Source: Luteimonas viscosa (GTDB lineage Bacteria; Pseudomonadota; Gammaproteobacteria; Xanthomonadales; Xanthomonadaceae). From it: a stretch of 64,000 nucleotides of DNA. The notes under the pieces are model-generated. The model was not told where the DNA came from and made no database searches. It saw nothing but the letters and a program-made list of their open reading frames with translations. This document shows, piece after piece, positions 17,735-29,167 of the stretch. The number at the start of each line of letters is the position of its first letter. Within the stretch, counting starts at the first letter, position 1. The position numbers and the translations under genes were made by a program. The stretch is from NCBI RefSeq assembly GCF_008244685.1, contig NZ_VTFT01000003.1:1-64000 (forward strand), in the 5' to 3' direction.

Positions 17735-17921
17735 ACCATGCGCTCCAGCGGTGATGGACGCCAGGACCGCGACGGATCGCGGGCCGGCATCCGCTTGCGT
17801 GGAAACGATGCGGCGCGCAGCGCCCCTCCCGGCTGGCCGACCCGGCGCAATGCCGCCTCCGCCGCTGCAGTTCGCGATGATGCGAACCGCCGCCCGGTGA
17901 CGCCGGGCAGGGCGGCTTGTT
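17735..17921. other. convergent interval with a dispersed-repeat remnant
   Basis: The 187 bp between two convergent genes contain a segment around 17760-17815 that translates as GIRLRGNDAA, typical of widespread intergenic repeats of the CRGND type. No clear terminator with a T-run is visible and I see no gene. Confidence 0.4.
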
Positions 17922-18752
17922 TCAGCGGAACCGGTTGATCGCGTCGCGCAGCGATCTCGCCGCATCCGCGGCCGCCTCGGCGTAGCCGGCGCCGGGAGAG
18001 GCGTAGAGGATCCCGCGCGAGGAGTTGATCATCAGCCCGGCGCCGTCCGCGGCCGCGCCGTTGCGCACCACCGCTTCAACGTCGCCGCCCTGGGCGCCGA
18101 CGCCCGGGATCAGCAGCGGCATGTCGCCGACGATGCCGCGGATCACCTTCAGCTCGCCGGGGTAGGTGGCGCCGACGACCAGCGCGCAGTTGCCATCGGT
18201 GTTCCAGTCGGCCGCGATGGTGCGCGCGATGCGCTGGTAGAGCGGCACGCCGTCGACCTGCAGCTCCTGGAAATCGCGTGCGCCCGGATTGGAGGTGTGG
18301 CACAGGAAGATGCAGCCGCGATCGTTGCGCTGCAGGAACGGCTCGGCCGAGTCCCGTCCCATGTAGGGATTGAGCGTGACCGCGTCGGCACCGTAGCGGT
18401 CGAAGGCCTCGATCGCGTACTGGCTCGCGGTGCTGCCGATGTCTCCGCGCTTCGCGTCGAGGATCACCGGCACGTCCGGATGCGCACCGTTGATGTGCGC
18501 GATCAGCCGCTGCAGCGCGGCCTCGCCGCCGTTGTGCGCGGAAAAATAGGCGATCTGCGGCTTGAAGGCGCAGGCGTAAGCGGCGGTCGCATCGACGATG
18601 TCGCGGCAAAAGGCGAACAGCGCGTCGGCGGTGTCGTCGGGCTCGCTGGCGGCGAAGGCTTCGGGGAATTTCGCCGGATCCGGGTCGAGTCCGACGCAGA
18701 GCAGGGTGTCGGCCTCGTCCCAGCGGGCACGGAGCTTGTCGGCGAAACGCAT
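17922..18752 (-). CDS. pyrF: orotidine 5'-phosphate decarboxylase (PyrF type 2)
   Basis: Last step of de novo UMP synthesis: decarboxylates OMP to UMP. It has 276 residues, the length of the longer type 2 family. Opening [11 protein letters not shown], substrate motif [13 protein letters not shown] (about 18-30), the catalytic signature [11 protein letters not shown] (about 94-104) with its Lys and Asp, and [12 protein letters not shown] all look intact. The next gene upstream on this strand, the aminopeptidase, ends 21 bp before it, so they may be cotranscribed. Confidence 0.95.
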   Translation of the reverse strand: MRFADKLRARWDEADTLLCVGLDPDPAKFPEAFAASEPDDTADALFAFCRDIVDATAAYACAFKPQIAYFSAHNGGEAALQRLIAHINGAHPDVPVILDAKRGDIGSTASQYAIEAFDRYGADAVTLNPYMGRDSAEPFLQRNDRGCIFLCHTSNPGARDFQELQVDGVPLYQRIARTIAADWNTDGNCALVVGATYPGELKVIRGIVGDMPLLIPGVGAQGGDVEAVVRNGAAADGAGLMINSSRGILYASPGAGYAEAAADAARSLRDAINRFR

Positions 18753-18773
18753 GGGCAGTTCTCCGCGTCGGAT

Positions 18774-19511
18774 TCAGGTCACCACGATGGGCGTGCCGGA
18801 CGTGACCACGACGGTGTGCTCGAACTGCGCGCCGAAACCGCGCCTGCAGTACAGCGACCAGCCATCGTCGGCCTCGTCGGCCCGGCTGCAGTGTGTTGCC
18901 AGGAAGGGCTCGACCGTGATCACCATGCCATCGTGCAGCCGGCGGGTGTCGCGTCCGTCGTAGTGCCCGGGGATGGAGCCGGGCGCCTCGTGCAGCGCGC
19001 GGCCGACGCCATGGCTCTGCAGGTTGCGGATGACCCGCAGGCCGCGCCGGGTGGCGATGGTTTCCACGGTGCGGCCGATGCCGTTGATCAGGTCGCCGGC
19101 GCGCAGCTGCGCGATCGCCGCATCGCGTGCCTCGCGCGTGGCGTCGAGCAGGCGTCGCTGTCGGGCGGAGGATTCGCCGACCACGAAGCTCGCGCCGGTG
19201 TCGGCGAAGTAGCCGTCGAGTTCGGCCGACACGTCGATGTTCACCAGGTCGCCGTCGCGCAGCGCCGTGTCGTCGGGGATTCCGTGGGCGACGATGGCGT
19301 TGACGCTGATGCAGGTCGCGCCGGGGAAGCCGTAGGTCAGTTGCGGTGCCGAGCGGGCGCCGGCCTCGCGCATCATCCCGGCACCGAGTACATCCAGGTC
19401 ACGCGTGCGCACGCCGGGAACGGCCGCCGCACGCATCGCGGCCAGGGTCGATGCCACCAGCGCCCCTGCGCGCTGCAGGCCTTCGAGTTCGGATGCGTGT
19501 TCGATGGTCAT
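18774..19511 (-). CDS. map: type I methionine aminopeptidase
   Basis: Removes the initiator Met from nascent proteins; 245 residues. The five metal ligands can be placed: two Asp in NIDVSAELDGYFADTG, His in SHGVGR, Glu in TVEPFL and Glu in FEHTVVV. The substrate His region is VAHGIP. It is not beside rpsB/tsf, where the housekeeping copy often lies, so it could be a second paralogue. The ettA gene ends 200 bp upstream on the same strand. Confidence 0.9.
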   Translation of the reverse strand: MTIEHASELEGLQRAGALVASTLAAMRAAAVPGVRTRDLDVLGAGMMREAGARSAPQLTYGFPGATCISVNAIVAHGIPDDTALRDGDLVNIDVSAELDGYFADTGASFVVGESSARQRRLLDATREARDAAIAQLRAGDLINGIGRTVETIATRRGLRVIRNLQSHGVGRALHEAPGSIPGHYDGRDTRRLHDGMVITVEPFLATHCSRADEADDGWSLYCRRGFGAQFEHTVVVTSGTPIVVT

Positions 19512-19663
19512 CGTGCTGGCTCGGTGCGGGAGACGCGTAATCCGGGTCGCGGCGGCAGGTGTCGGGAACCGGCTGGACAGGACCTCTGGACAGTCAGTGG
19601 ATGCCGCGCCGGGGCGTGGCGCGACCTGGTTGCGTGGGCTTGGCCGGCGTGCGATCCATCACG

Positions 19664-19711
19664 GGATCCCTCGCTGTGCTCGGGATGACCATCCGGCCCA
19701 AGCCCGGATGG

Positions 19712-19714
<3 letters not shown>
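19664..19714 (-). repeat. dispersed repeat and 11-bp hairpin at the end of ettA
   Basis: The segment at about 19664-19690 translates on the minus strand as SSRAQRGIP, the signature of a dispersed repeat seen in many proteobacteria. It abuts a perfect inverted repeat, TGACCATCCGG (19686-19696) and CCGGATGGTCA (19704-19714), whose outer arm contains the ettA stop codon. There is no T-run. Confidence 0.5.
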
Positions 19715-21376
<1,662 letters not shown>

Positions 21377-21449
21377 GGGGAACTCCGGATTGCACGCGGC
21401 CATGACCCGCGCGAAGCGCGGACCGGCGGGGATGACGCGGGATCGGGGG

Positions 21450-21455
21450 ATTATA
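21450..21455 (-). promoter_or_regulatory. -10 box of ettA
   Basis: A perfect TATAAT on the minus strand, about 75 bases before the ettA start. No clear -35 matches at the right spacing. Confidence 0.45.
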
Positions 21456-21615
21456 GCCGTTCGCCCCCCGCCCCCCGGCGGCTGAGCGGGCGTTAAACAT
21501 TCGTGGAAGGCATGCTTGTGCAAACGGTTGCAGGAAGCGGCGATTCAGGCTGGCCCGCCGATAGTCCTATCCACGCCACCGGGGTGCGGATGGCGCGGAT
21601 GCCCGGAGAAACGAC

Positions 21616-22113
21616 ATGAACCAGAAACTCACGTGGGGTGCCGTCCTGATGCTGGCACTGGCGACGGCTGCCATGCCCGCGCTCGCCGACAATGATCGTC
21701 GCGGTTACGGCCATCGCGACCACGACCGGCGCGAGCACCGCCGCGACCACCGGGAGGCCCGCCGCGACTACCGTCACGATCGCCGCGACTACCGCCACGA
21801 CCGGCGCGACGATCGTTACGACCGCCGCAATCACCGTCGCGATTACGCCTACCACCGGCCTCCGGTGCGGGTGATCCACCACCGTCCCGTGGTCCGCCAC
21901 TACCACCCGCCGGTGCGTTACGTGGGGCCGCCGCGCTGGGCCCGGGGCGGCTACGTGCACCACTACCAGCGCCCGATCTACGTGGTCCACGACTACCGCG
22001 GCTACGGGCTGCGCCACCCGCCGCGCGGCTACCACTGGATGCGCGACGATTACGGCGATTACCTGCTGGTGGCCATCGCCACCGGCCTGATCGCCGATCT
22101 GATCCTGCGCTGA
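21616..22113 (+). CDS. RcnB-family periplasmic protein with Arg/Asp/His repeats
   Basis: A 165-residue exported protein. A signal peptide (about 1-24, ending ALA) is followed by a strongly repetitive segment of DYRHDRR-type units (about 30-75), then a His/Pro/Tyr-rich stretch and a C-terminal RcnB-like motif (RGYHWMRDDYGDYLLVAIATGLIADLI). RcnB of E. coli is a periplasmic factor in nickel/cobalt homeostasis; no rcnA or rcnR lies nearby, so a metal role is only suggested by the histidines and family. It stands alone, divergent from ettA, and is closed by its own terminator. Confidence 0.75.
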   Translation: MNQKLTWGAVLMLALATAAMPALADNDRRGYGHRDHDRREHRRDHREARRDYRHDRRDYRHDRRDDRYDRRNHRRDYAYHRPPVRVIHHRPVVRHYHPPVRYVGPPRWARGGYVHHYQRPIYVVHDYRGYGLRHPPRGYHWMRDDYGDYLLVAIATGLIADLILR

Positions 22114-22154
22114 GTCCCCGGGGCCGCCGCGAGGCGGCGATCCCGGGACCCGAG

Positions 22155-22178
22155 AGGCGCGCCCCAGGCGCGCCTTTT
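22155..22178 (+). terminator. terminator of the RcnB-like gene
   Basis: Perfect 8-bp stem GGCGCGCC / GGCGCGCC with a 3-nt loop, then TTTT. It starts 42 bases after the stop. Confidence 0.75.
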
Positions 22179-22214
22179 CCATGTCCGCGGTCCCGCGGCG
22201 CCCGGGCAGGACGG

Positions 22215-22220
22215 TACAAT
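22215..22220 (+). promoter_or_regulatory. -10 box of glyA
   Basis: TACAAT, 28 bases before the glyA ATG and just after the preceding terminator. The -35 region is weak, as at several promoters in this window. Confidence 0.5.
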
Positions 22221-22248
22221 CGTCCGGTCCCCGCACCCCGGAGCCCCG

Positions 22249-23517
<1,269 letters not shown>

Positions 23518-23521
23518 GAGG

Positions 23522-23611
23522 CCGGGATTCGGAATTGGGGATTCGGGATTCGCGAAAGCAGTCCTGGTTCCCGCTGTTCCGAATCCCGAATCCCGAATCC
23601 CGAATCCCCAC
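23522..23611. repeat. GGGATTC-type palindromic repeat between glyA and nrdR
   Basis: The left arm at 23523-23552 is built from GGATTCGG/GGGGATTC heptad-like units and the right arm at 23578-23610 from GAATCCC units in the opposite sense. About 25 bp of unrelated sequence lies between. The family recurs at 37461, 49527 and, as a GTGATTC variant, at 47338 and 48235. Confidence 0.85.
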
Positions 23612-23616
23612 GCCTG

Positions 23617-24150
23617 ATGCACTGCCCCTTCTGCCAGCACCAGGACACCAAGGTGATCGACTCGCGGGCGTCGGAAGACGGCGCGACGATCCGGCGTCGG
23701 CGCGAGTGCGAGGCCTGCGGCGAGCGCTTCAGCACGCTCGAGACCATCGAGCTCAAGCTGCCGGTGATCATCAAGGGCGACGGCCGGCGCGAGCCGTTCG
23801 ACGCCCGCAAGCTGCGCATCAGCATGGACCGCGCGCTGCACAAGCGCCCGGTGTCGGAGGAGCAGATCGAGACCGCGGTGCGCGCGGTGGTGCACCAGTT
23901 GCGCATGACCACCGAGCGCGAGGTTTCGTCGCGCCGCATCGGCGAGTTCGTGATCGCCGAGCTGCGCAAGCTCGACCACGTCGGCTTCGTCCGCTTCGCC
24001 TCGGTGTACCGCTCGTTCGAGGACATCACCGATTTCCGCGAGGAGCTCGACCGGCTCGAGCGCGACCTTCCGGGCGAAGGCCAGTTGCCGTTGCTCGGCG
24101 GCGAAGTGGTGCCGTTCGGCAAGCCGTCCGGGAAGGAAAAGAAGCGCTGA
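23617..24150 (+). CDS. nrdR: transcriptional repressor NrdR
   Basis: Nucleotide-sensing repressor of ribonucleotide reductase genes, 177 residues. The zinc ribbon is formed by Cys3, Cys6, Cys31 and Cys34 ([17 protein letters not shown]). The ATP-cone domain occupies about 49-139 ([18 protein letters not shown]). The start directly follows the repeat; no strong ribosome site is visible. The ribD gene begins 10 bp downstream, the usual nrdR-ribD linkage. Confidence 0.96.
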   Translation: MHCPFCQHQDTKVIDSRASEDGATIRRRRECEACGERFSTLETIELKLPVIIKGDGRREPFDARKLRISMDRALHKRPVSEEQIETAVRAVVHQLRMTTEREVSSRRIGEFVIAELRKLDHVGFVRFASVYRSFEDITDFREELDRLERDLPGEGQLPLLGGEVVPFGKPSGKEKKR

Positions 24151-24160
24151 TGGGTGGATC

Positions 24161-25252
24161 GTGAGCGGGTTTTCGGCGATCGACCACGTGATGATGGCCC
24201 GCGCGCTGCGCCTGGCCGGGCAGGCCGCGTACACCACCAGGCCCAACCCGATGGTGGGCTGCGTGATCGCGCATGGCGAGGAGATCGTCGGCGAGGGCTG
24301 GCACCAGCGCCAGGGCGAACCGCACGCGGAGGTCCTCGCGCTACAGGCCGCAGGATCGCGTGCGCGCGGCGCCACGGTCTACGCGACGCTCGAGCCCTGC
24401 GCGCATACCGGGCGTACCGGGCCGTGCGCGGAGGCGCTGGTCGCGTCCGGGGTCGCGCGCGTGGTCGCGGCGATGCGCGATCCGTTCCCGCAGGTCGACG
24501 GGGCCGGTTTCGAACGGCTGCGCGGCGCCGGCATCGCGGTCGAGTCCGGACTGATGGAAGCGCAGGCGCGCGCGCTCAACGTCGGCTTCCTGTCGCGGAT
24601 CGAACGCGGGCGTCCGTGGGTGCGGGTGAAGCTGGCCTGCAGCCTCGACGGGCGCACCGCGATGGCCAACGGCGATTCGAAGTGGATCAGCGGCGAGGCC
24701 GCGCGTGCGGACGTGATGCACTGGCGCGCACGCGCCGGCGCGATCCTCACCGGCGCCGGCACGGTACTGGCCGACGACCCGTCGCTGACCGTGCGGTTCG
24801 ACCAGCCGCGCGAATTCGTGCCGCCGCTGCGGGTGGTGCTGGATCCGGGCCTGGCCACGGTGGCGCGCGGCAAGGTCCGCGAAGGCGACGCACCGACCCT
24901 GTACCTGCACGCACCCGACGCCAAGCCGCCGCGCGATCTGGTGGCCGACCGCGCGGCCGTACCGGTGAAGGGCGGCATGTTCGACCTCGCGGCGGTGCTG
25001 GCCCTGCTCGCGCAACGCGAGATCAACGAGGTCCACGTCGAGACCGGTGCCACGCTGGCCGGGGCCCTGCTCAAGGCCGGGCTGGTCGACGAAGTGCTGC
25101 TCTATATCGCCCCGGTGCTGCTCGGCGACACGGCGCGCCCGCTGTTCGGCGGACTGGGCTTCACCGAGATGGCGCAGCGCCTGCGGATGACGATCGTCGA
25201 GACGCGCCACGTCGGCGACGACCTGCGGCTGTTGCTGCGCCCGCAGGCATAG
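24161..25252 (+). CDS. ribD: bifunctional diaminohydroxyphosphoribosylaminopyrimidine deaminase / reductase RibD
   Basis: Carries out the second and third steps of riboflavin synthesis. The GTG start gives 363 residues. The N-terminal deaminase has the zinc motif HAEVLAL with PCAHTGRTGPC (about 49-87), and the C-terminal reductase (about 145-360) has VRVKLACSLDGRTA and the NADPH-binding GAGTVLADDPSLTVR. Both halves look intact. Confidence 0.96.
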   Translation: MSGFSAIDHVMMARALRLAGQAAYTTRPNPMVGCVIAHGEEIVGEGWHQRQGEPHAEVLALQAAGSRARGATVYATLEPCAHTGRTGPCAEALVASGVARVVAAMRDPFPQVDGAGFERLRGAGIAVESGLMEAQARALNVGFLSRIERGRPWVRVKLACSLDGRTAMANGDSKWISGEAARADVMHWRARAGAILTGAGTVLADDPSLTVRFDQPREFVPPLRVVLDPGLATVARGKVREGDAPTLYLHAPDAKPPRDLVADRAAVPVKGGMFDLAAVLALLAQREINEVHVETGATLAGALLKAGLVDEVLLYIAPVLLGDTARPLFGGLGFTEMAQRLRMTIVETRHVGDDLRLLLRPQA

Positions 25253-25265
25253 CGGGGCTTGCGCC

Positions 25266-26015
25266 ATGGCGGCGACGTTCAAGGATCACTTTTCCGCGGT
25301 CGCGGATGCGTACGCCGGCGCGCGGCCGGAGTACCCGGCCGCGCTGTTCGAGTGGATCGCCTCAGTCGCTCCTGCGCGCGGCCTGGCGTGGGAAGCCGGT
25401 TGCGGCAGCGGACAGGCCACGCGCGGGCTGGCACAGCGGTTCGCGGCCGTGCATGCCACCGACCCGAGCGCCGAACAGATCGGTCGCGCGCAGGGCCCGG
25501 TCAACGTCGCGTTCGCGGTCGAACCTGCCGAGCGTTGCAGCCTCGCCGATGCCAGCGCGGATGCGGCCTGCGTGGCGCAGGCGCTGCACTGGTTCGATCG
25601 CGATGCGTTCTTTGCCGAATGCGCGCGAGTGCTGCGCCCGGGCGGCGTGCTGGTCGCCTGGGGCTACCAGGACATCGTGGTGCCGGACACGCTGCGCGAG
25701 GCGGTGGACGCATTCTCGGCCAGGATCCGGCCGCACTGGCCGCCCGAGCGAGCGCAGGTCGACGCAGCGTACGCCGGATATGCATGGCCTTTCCCCGCGA
25801 TCGACACGCCGTCCTGGACCCTGAGCGCGGAATGGTCGCTGTCTCGCCTGCTGGGGTACTTCTCCAGCTACTCGGCGAGCCGGCGCTACCGCGAGACGAC
25901 CGGGGTCGACCCGGTCGCCACACACGCGGATGCGATCGCGCGGGCCTGGGGCGATCCCGACACCACCCGCACCGTGCAGTGGCCGATGTTCGTGCATGCG
26001 CGGAGGAAGCCGTGA
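25266..26015 (+). CDS. class I SAM-dependent methyltransferase
   Basis: A 249-residue cytoplasmic methyltransferase of the type 11 family. The SAM-binding motif I is WEAGCGSGQATRGLA (about 42-56), the acidic position after strand 2 is HATDPSAEQ, and a motif IV-like ADAACVAQALHWFD follows. Close relatives are often annotated only as methyltransferases, and I cannot name the substrate. It lies 13 bp after ribD and overlaps the next gene, so it is in the ribD transcription unit. Confidence 0.85.
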   Translation: MAATFKDHFSAVADAYAGARPEYPAALFEWIASVAPARGLAWEAGCGSGQATRGLAQRFAAVHATDPSAEQIGRAQGPVNVAFAVEPAERCSLADASADAACVAQALHWFDRDAFFAECARVLRPGGVLVAWGYQDIVVPDTLREAVDAFSARIRPHWPPERAQVDAAYAGYAWPFPAIDTPSWTLSAEWSLSRLLGYFSSYSASRRYRETTGVDPVATHADAIARAWGDPDTTRTVQWPMFVHARRKP

Positions 26016-27031
26016 GCCTGCGCTGGGGCATCGTCGGTTGCGGCGACGTGACCGAGGTCAAGAGCGGGCCGGCGCTGCAGCAGGCGACCGGCTCGGCGCT
26101 GGTGGCGGTGATGCGCCGCGATGCCGCGAAAGCGGAGGATTACGCGCGGCGCCACGGGGTGCCGCGCTGGTACGACGATGCGGATGCGCTGATCGCGGAT
26201 CCGCAGGTCGACGCGGTGTATGTCGCGACGCCCCCATCGACCCACGCGCGCTACGCGATCCAGGCGATGCGCGCCGGCAAGCCGGCCTACGTCGAGAAAC
26301 CGATGGCGCTCGATGCGACCGAGTGCGAGGCGATGCTCGAGGCCAGCCGCGCCACCGGCATGCCGCTGTTCGTCGCCTACTACAGGCGCGCCCTGCCGCG
26401 GTTCCTGAAGGTGCGCGAGCTGTTGCAGGCCGGCGCCATCGGCACGCCCCGGCATGTGCGCATTGCCCTTCACCGCACGCTCGACACCCGTTACGCCGAT
26501 GGCGCGTCGCTGCCGTGGCGCGTGCGTCCGGAGATCGCCGGCGGCGGCCTGTTCGTCGACCTCGGCAGCCACACGCTCGACCTGCTCGACTTCCTGTTCG
26601 GCCCGATGGTCGAGGTGGGGGGACAGGCGCGCTCGGTCTCGGGTGCGTACCCGGCCGAGGACACGGTGGCGATGTCGTTCGAATTCGCCAACGGCGTGCG
26701 CGGCGAGGGCGACTGGTGCTTCTGCAGCGATGCGCGCCGCGACGTGGTGGAGATCACCGGCGAGCGCGGGCGGCTTGCGTTCGCCACCTTCGACGAGGTG
26801 CCGATCGTGCTCGAGGCCGACGGCCGCGAACAGCGCTTCGAGATCCCGAATCCACGCCACATCCAGTTGCCACTGGTCGAAACCCTGGTGGCACAGCTGC
26901 GCGGCGAGGGCAGGTGCCCGTCCACGGGCGAGTCGGCGGCGCGGACCACCCGGGTCATCGATGCGGTGCTGCGCGATTTCCGCAACGCAGCGTCCGCCGG
27001 CGCCCGCGGAGCCGGGGACGCGCTGCGCTAG
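26012..27031 (+). CDS. Gfo/Idh/MocA-family oxidoreductase
   Basis: NAD(P)-dependent dehydrogenase, 339 residues. The GTG overlaps the methyltransferase stop, with GGAGG upstream. The Rossmann fold opens RWGIVGCGDVTEVKSGP, then VYVATPPSTHARYAIQAMRAGKPAYVEKPMAL (about 68-99) with the catalytic EKP lysine, and GGLFVDLGSHTLDLLDFL carries the conserved substrate-binding Asp and His of the family. The likely substrate is a sugar or polyol, unknown here. Its stop codon overlaps the -10 box of the riboswitch transcript. Confidence 0.88.
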   Translation: MSLRWGIVGCGDVTEVKSGPALQQATGSALVAVMRRDAAKAEDYARRHGVPRWYDDADALIADPQVDAVYVATPPSTHARYAIQAMRAGKPAYVEKPMALDATECEAMLEASRATGMPLFVAYYRRALPRFLKVRELLQAGAIGTPRHVRIALHRTLDTRYADGASLPWRVRPEIAGGGLFVDLGSHTLDLLDFLFGPMVEVGGQARSVSGAYPAEDTVAMSFEFANGVRGEGDWCFCSDARRDVVEITGERGRLAFATFDEVPIVLEADGREQRFEIPNPRHIQLPLVETLVAQLRGEGRCPSTGESAARTTRVIDAVLRDFRNAASAGARGAGDALR

Positions 27032-27034
27032 AAT
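27029..27034 (+). promoter_or_regulatory. -10 box for the FMN riboswitch transcript
   Basis: TAGAAT overlapping the stop codon of the oxidoreductase gene, about 35 bases before the aptamer. Confidence 0.5.
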
Positions 27035-27067
27035 GGCGCACCGGCCGCCAGCGGCCACCACCACCAG

Positions 27068-27233
27068 AAACGTCTTCGGGGCGGGGTGCGATTCCCCACC
27101 GGCGGTAGGCGGATACGGTCCTCCGGGACCTGCCCGCGAGCCCGCGAGCGCCTGCACGGCACACCGCCGCGCAGGGTCAGCAGATCCGGTCGAATGCCGG
27201 AGCCGACGGTCACAGTCCGGATGAAAGAAGACG
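27068..27233 (+). promoter_or_regulatory. FMN riboswitch (RFN element)
   Basis: The conserved RFN blocks are present in order: TCTTCGGGGCGGGGTGCGA and the CCCCACCGGCGGTA block at 27072-27107, a variable stem at about 27120-27175, GATCCGGT and GCCGGAGCCGACGGT at about 27183-27210, and CAGTCCGGATGAAAGAAGA at 27213-27231. Stem-loops at about 27237-27256 and 27268-27282 lie between the aptamer and the ribE ribosome site and may form the expression platform. When FMN binds, expression of ribE and ribB should fall; the mechanism is inferred from the family. Confidence 0.95.
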
Positions 27234-27302
27234 CGTCGCACGGCCTGCGCCGTGCGTTCGCTCGCGCCCTGCGGGCGTTTCCCGCCATGGGAAGCGCAAG
27301 CC

Positions 27303-27911
27303 ATGTTCACCGGATTGATCGAAGGCCTGGGCCAGCTCGCTACGCGAGAGACGCGCGGTGGGGACGCGCGGCTGCGGATCGCGGTCGGCTCGCTGCCATT
27401 CGAGGGGGCGGCGGTGGGCGAGAGCATCGCGGTCAATGGCGTTTGTCTGACCGTGGTGAGCTTCGACACGACGCATTTCGCGGTGGACGCCTCGAACGAA
27501 ACGCTGGCGCTGACCACCCTGGGTCGGCTCGCGCAGGGTCAGGTCGTGAACCTCGAACGCGCGATGCGTCCCGACGGCCGGCTCGGCGGGCATCTGGTCA
27601 GCGGACACGTCGACGGGGTCGGCGCGGTCGCGGCGATCGAGGACGACGCGCGCGCGCAGCGCTGGCGCTTCGAAGCCCCGCCCGCGCTGATGAAATACGT
27701 CGCGCAGAAGGGATCGATCTGCGTCGACGGCGTCAGCCTCACGGTCAACGCGGTGGACGCGGACGGGTTCGAGGTGGCGCTGATTCCGCACACGCTGGCG
27801 CATACCGCGTTCGGCCGAACCGGTGTCGGCGATCCGGTGAACCTGGAGGTCGACCTGGTGGCGCGCTACGTCGAACGCCTGCTCGACGCCCGTGCGGGAG
27901 ACGCGGCATGA
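27303..27911 (+). CDS. ribE: riboflavin synthase alpha subunit
   Basis: Dismutates two 6,7-dimethyl-8-ribityllumazine molecules to riboflavin. It has 202 residues, starting MFTGLIEG, with two homologous lumazine-binding barrels (about 1-95 and 96-195). Each has the family triplets, such as SIAVNGVCLTV and SICVDGVSLTVN, with GHLVSGHVDG starting the second half. It is the first gene after the FMN riboswitch and overlaps ribB by four bases. Confidence 0.96.
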   Translation: MFTGLIEGLGQLATRETRGGDARLRIAVGSLPFEGAAVGESIAVNGVCLTVVSFDTTHFAVDASNETLALTTLGRLAQGQVVNLERAMRPDGRLGGHLVSGHVDGVGAVAAIEDDARAQRWRFEAPPALMKYVAQKGSICVDGVSLTVNAVDADGFEVALIPHTLAHTAFGRTGVGDPVNLEVDLVARYVERLLDARAGDAA

Positions 27912-29011
27912 ACTTCGCGCCGGTCGCCGAACTGCTGCAGGAGATCCGCGACGGCCGCATGGTGGTGATCGTCGACGACGAGGACCGCGAGAACGAGGGC
28001 GACCTGATCATGGCCGCGGAGTGCGTGCGCCCGTCCGACATCAATTTCATGGTCACCCACGCGCGCGGCCTGGTGTGCCTGTCGCTGACCCGCGAACGCT
28101 GCGCGCAGCTCGGCCTGCCGCCGATGGTGCAGTCGAACACCTCGCGCCACCGTACCAACTTCACCGTCAGCATCGAGGCCGCCGAGGGCGTGACCACCGG
28201 CATCTCCGCGCACGATCGCGCCCACACCATCCGCACCGCCGTGCGCGCGGACGCGGTACCGACCGACCTGTCGCAGCCAGGGCACATCTTCCCGCTGATG
28301 GTGGAGCCCGGCGGCGTGCTCGCGCGCAGCGGCCACACCGAGGCCGCGGCCGACCTGGCGCGGCTCGCGGGCTTCGAAGCCGCCGGCGTGCTGGTGGAAA
28401 TCCTGAATCCCGACGGCAGCATGGCGCGCCGCCCGCATCTGGAGGTGTTCGCGCGCGAGCATGGCCTGAAGATCGGCTCGATCGAGGACCTGATCCGGCA
28501 CCGGCTGGAAACCGAGCACACGGTCGAGCGCCTCGACGAGCGCGAGATCGACACGCCCCACGGCGCGTTCCGGCTCGTGACCTACCGCGACCGGCTGGGC
28601 GACGCGCTGCATTTCGCGCTGGTACGGGGTACGCCCGACGCCGGGAGCGCCGCCCTGGTCCGGGTGCAGCCGATGAATCCGCTGGCCGACGCGCTGCACT
28701 GGCGGCGCGCGGACTTCGGCCCCGCCACCGGCGACGTGCTTGCGATGCTGGCCACGGAGGAGGCCGGCGCGCTGGTGCTGCTCGACGAACCGCACGATCC
28801 CGCGGCACTGCTGGCGCGTATCCGCGAGCCGCAGGCCGCCCCGCCGAAGGCCTCGAAAAGCGGCGCGGCCGGCGAGTGGCGCCGCAACGGCGCCGGCGCC
28901 CAGATCCTGCACGACCTGGGCTTCGGCCGGCTGCGGGTTCTGGGCACGCCGCGACGGCAGGTGGGCCTGGCGGGGTTCGGCCTGGAAATCGTGGAGTACG
29001 TGGCGCCGTAG
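27908..29011 (+). CDS. ribB: 3,4-dihydroxy-2-butanone 4-phosphate synthase with a degenerate GTP cyclohydrolase II-like domain (RibBX type)
   Basis: The N-terminal half (about 1-200) is a full RibB domain: DDEDRENEGDLIMAAE (acidic metal site), FMVTHARGLVCLSL, and HTEAAADLARLAG. It makes the four-carbon precursor of lumazine from ribulose 5-phosphate. The C-terminal half (about 205-367) follows the RibA fold but the zinc-binding cysteines of the motif SECLTGD...RCDCG are absent; the corresponding stretch reads VRVQPMNPLADALHW. Two-domain proteins of this kind usually have no GTP cyclohydrolase II activity, so a separate ribA is expected elsewhere. Length is 367 residues; the ATG overlaps the ribE stop. 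Confidence 0.92.
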   Translation: MNFAPVAELLQEIRDGRMVVIVDDEDRENEGDLIMAAECVRPSDINFMVTHARGLVCLSLTRERCAQLGLPPMVQSNTSRHRTNFTVSIEAAEGVTTGISAHDRAHTIRTAVRADAVPTDLSQPGHIFPLMVEPGGVLARSGHTEAAADLARLAGFEAAGVLVEILNPDGSMARRPHLEVFAREHGLKIGSIEDLIRHRLETEHTVERLDEREIDTPHGAFRLVTYRDRLGDALHFALVRGTPDAGSAALVRVQPMNPLADALHWRRADFGPATGDVLAMLATEEAGALVLLDEPHDPAALLARIREPQAAPPKASKSGAAGEWRRNGAGAQILHDLGFGRLRVLGTPRRQVGLAGFGLEIVEYVAP

Positions 29012-29133
29012 GTGGCGTCGCCTCCCTGGCCTGCCGGATCCGCACTGCGTGCAGACGGACACCGCGTCACGCTCCGGTCCGTGTTCCGCCCTCGCGCGGC
29101 GCCCGCCGACCCTGGCGCATGCGCGCGGCGCGG

Positions 29134-29139
29134 TAGAAT
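29134..29139 (+). promoter_or_regulatory. -10 box upstream of ribH
   Basis: TAGAAT, 29 bases before the ribH ATG, in the 156-bp gap after ribB. It suggests ribH and nusB can be transcribed independently of the riboswitch. Confidence 0.45.
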
Positions 29140-29167
29140 CCACAGCCCCCTTTCCCGCCGACTGCCC

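Noticed and set aside
17738..17938. Small 66-codon gene after the glycosyltransferases
   Set aside because: Contains a known dispersed-repeat peptide signature, no ribosome site and overlaps the pyrF 3' end.
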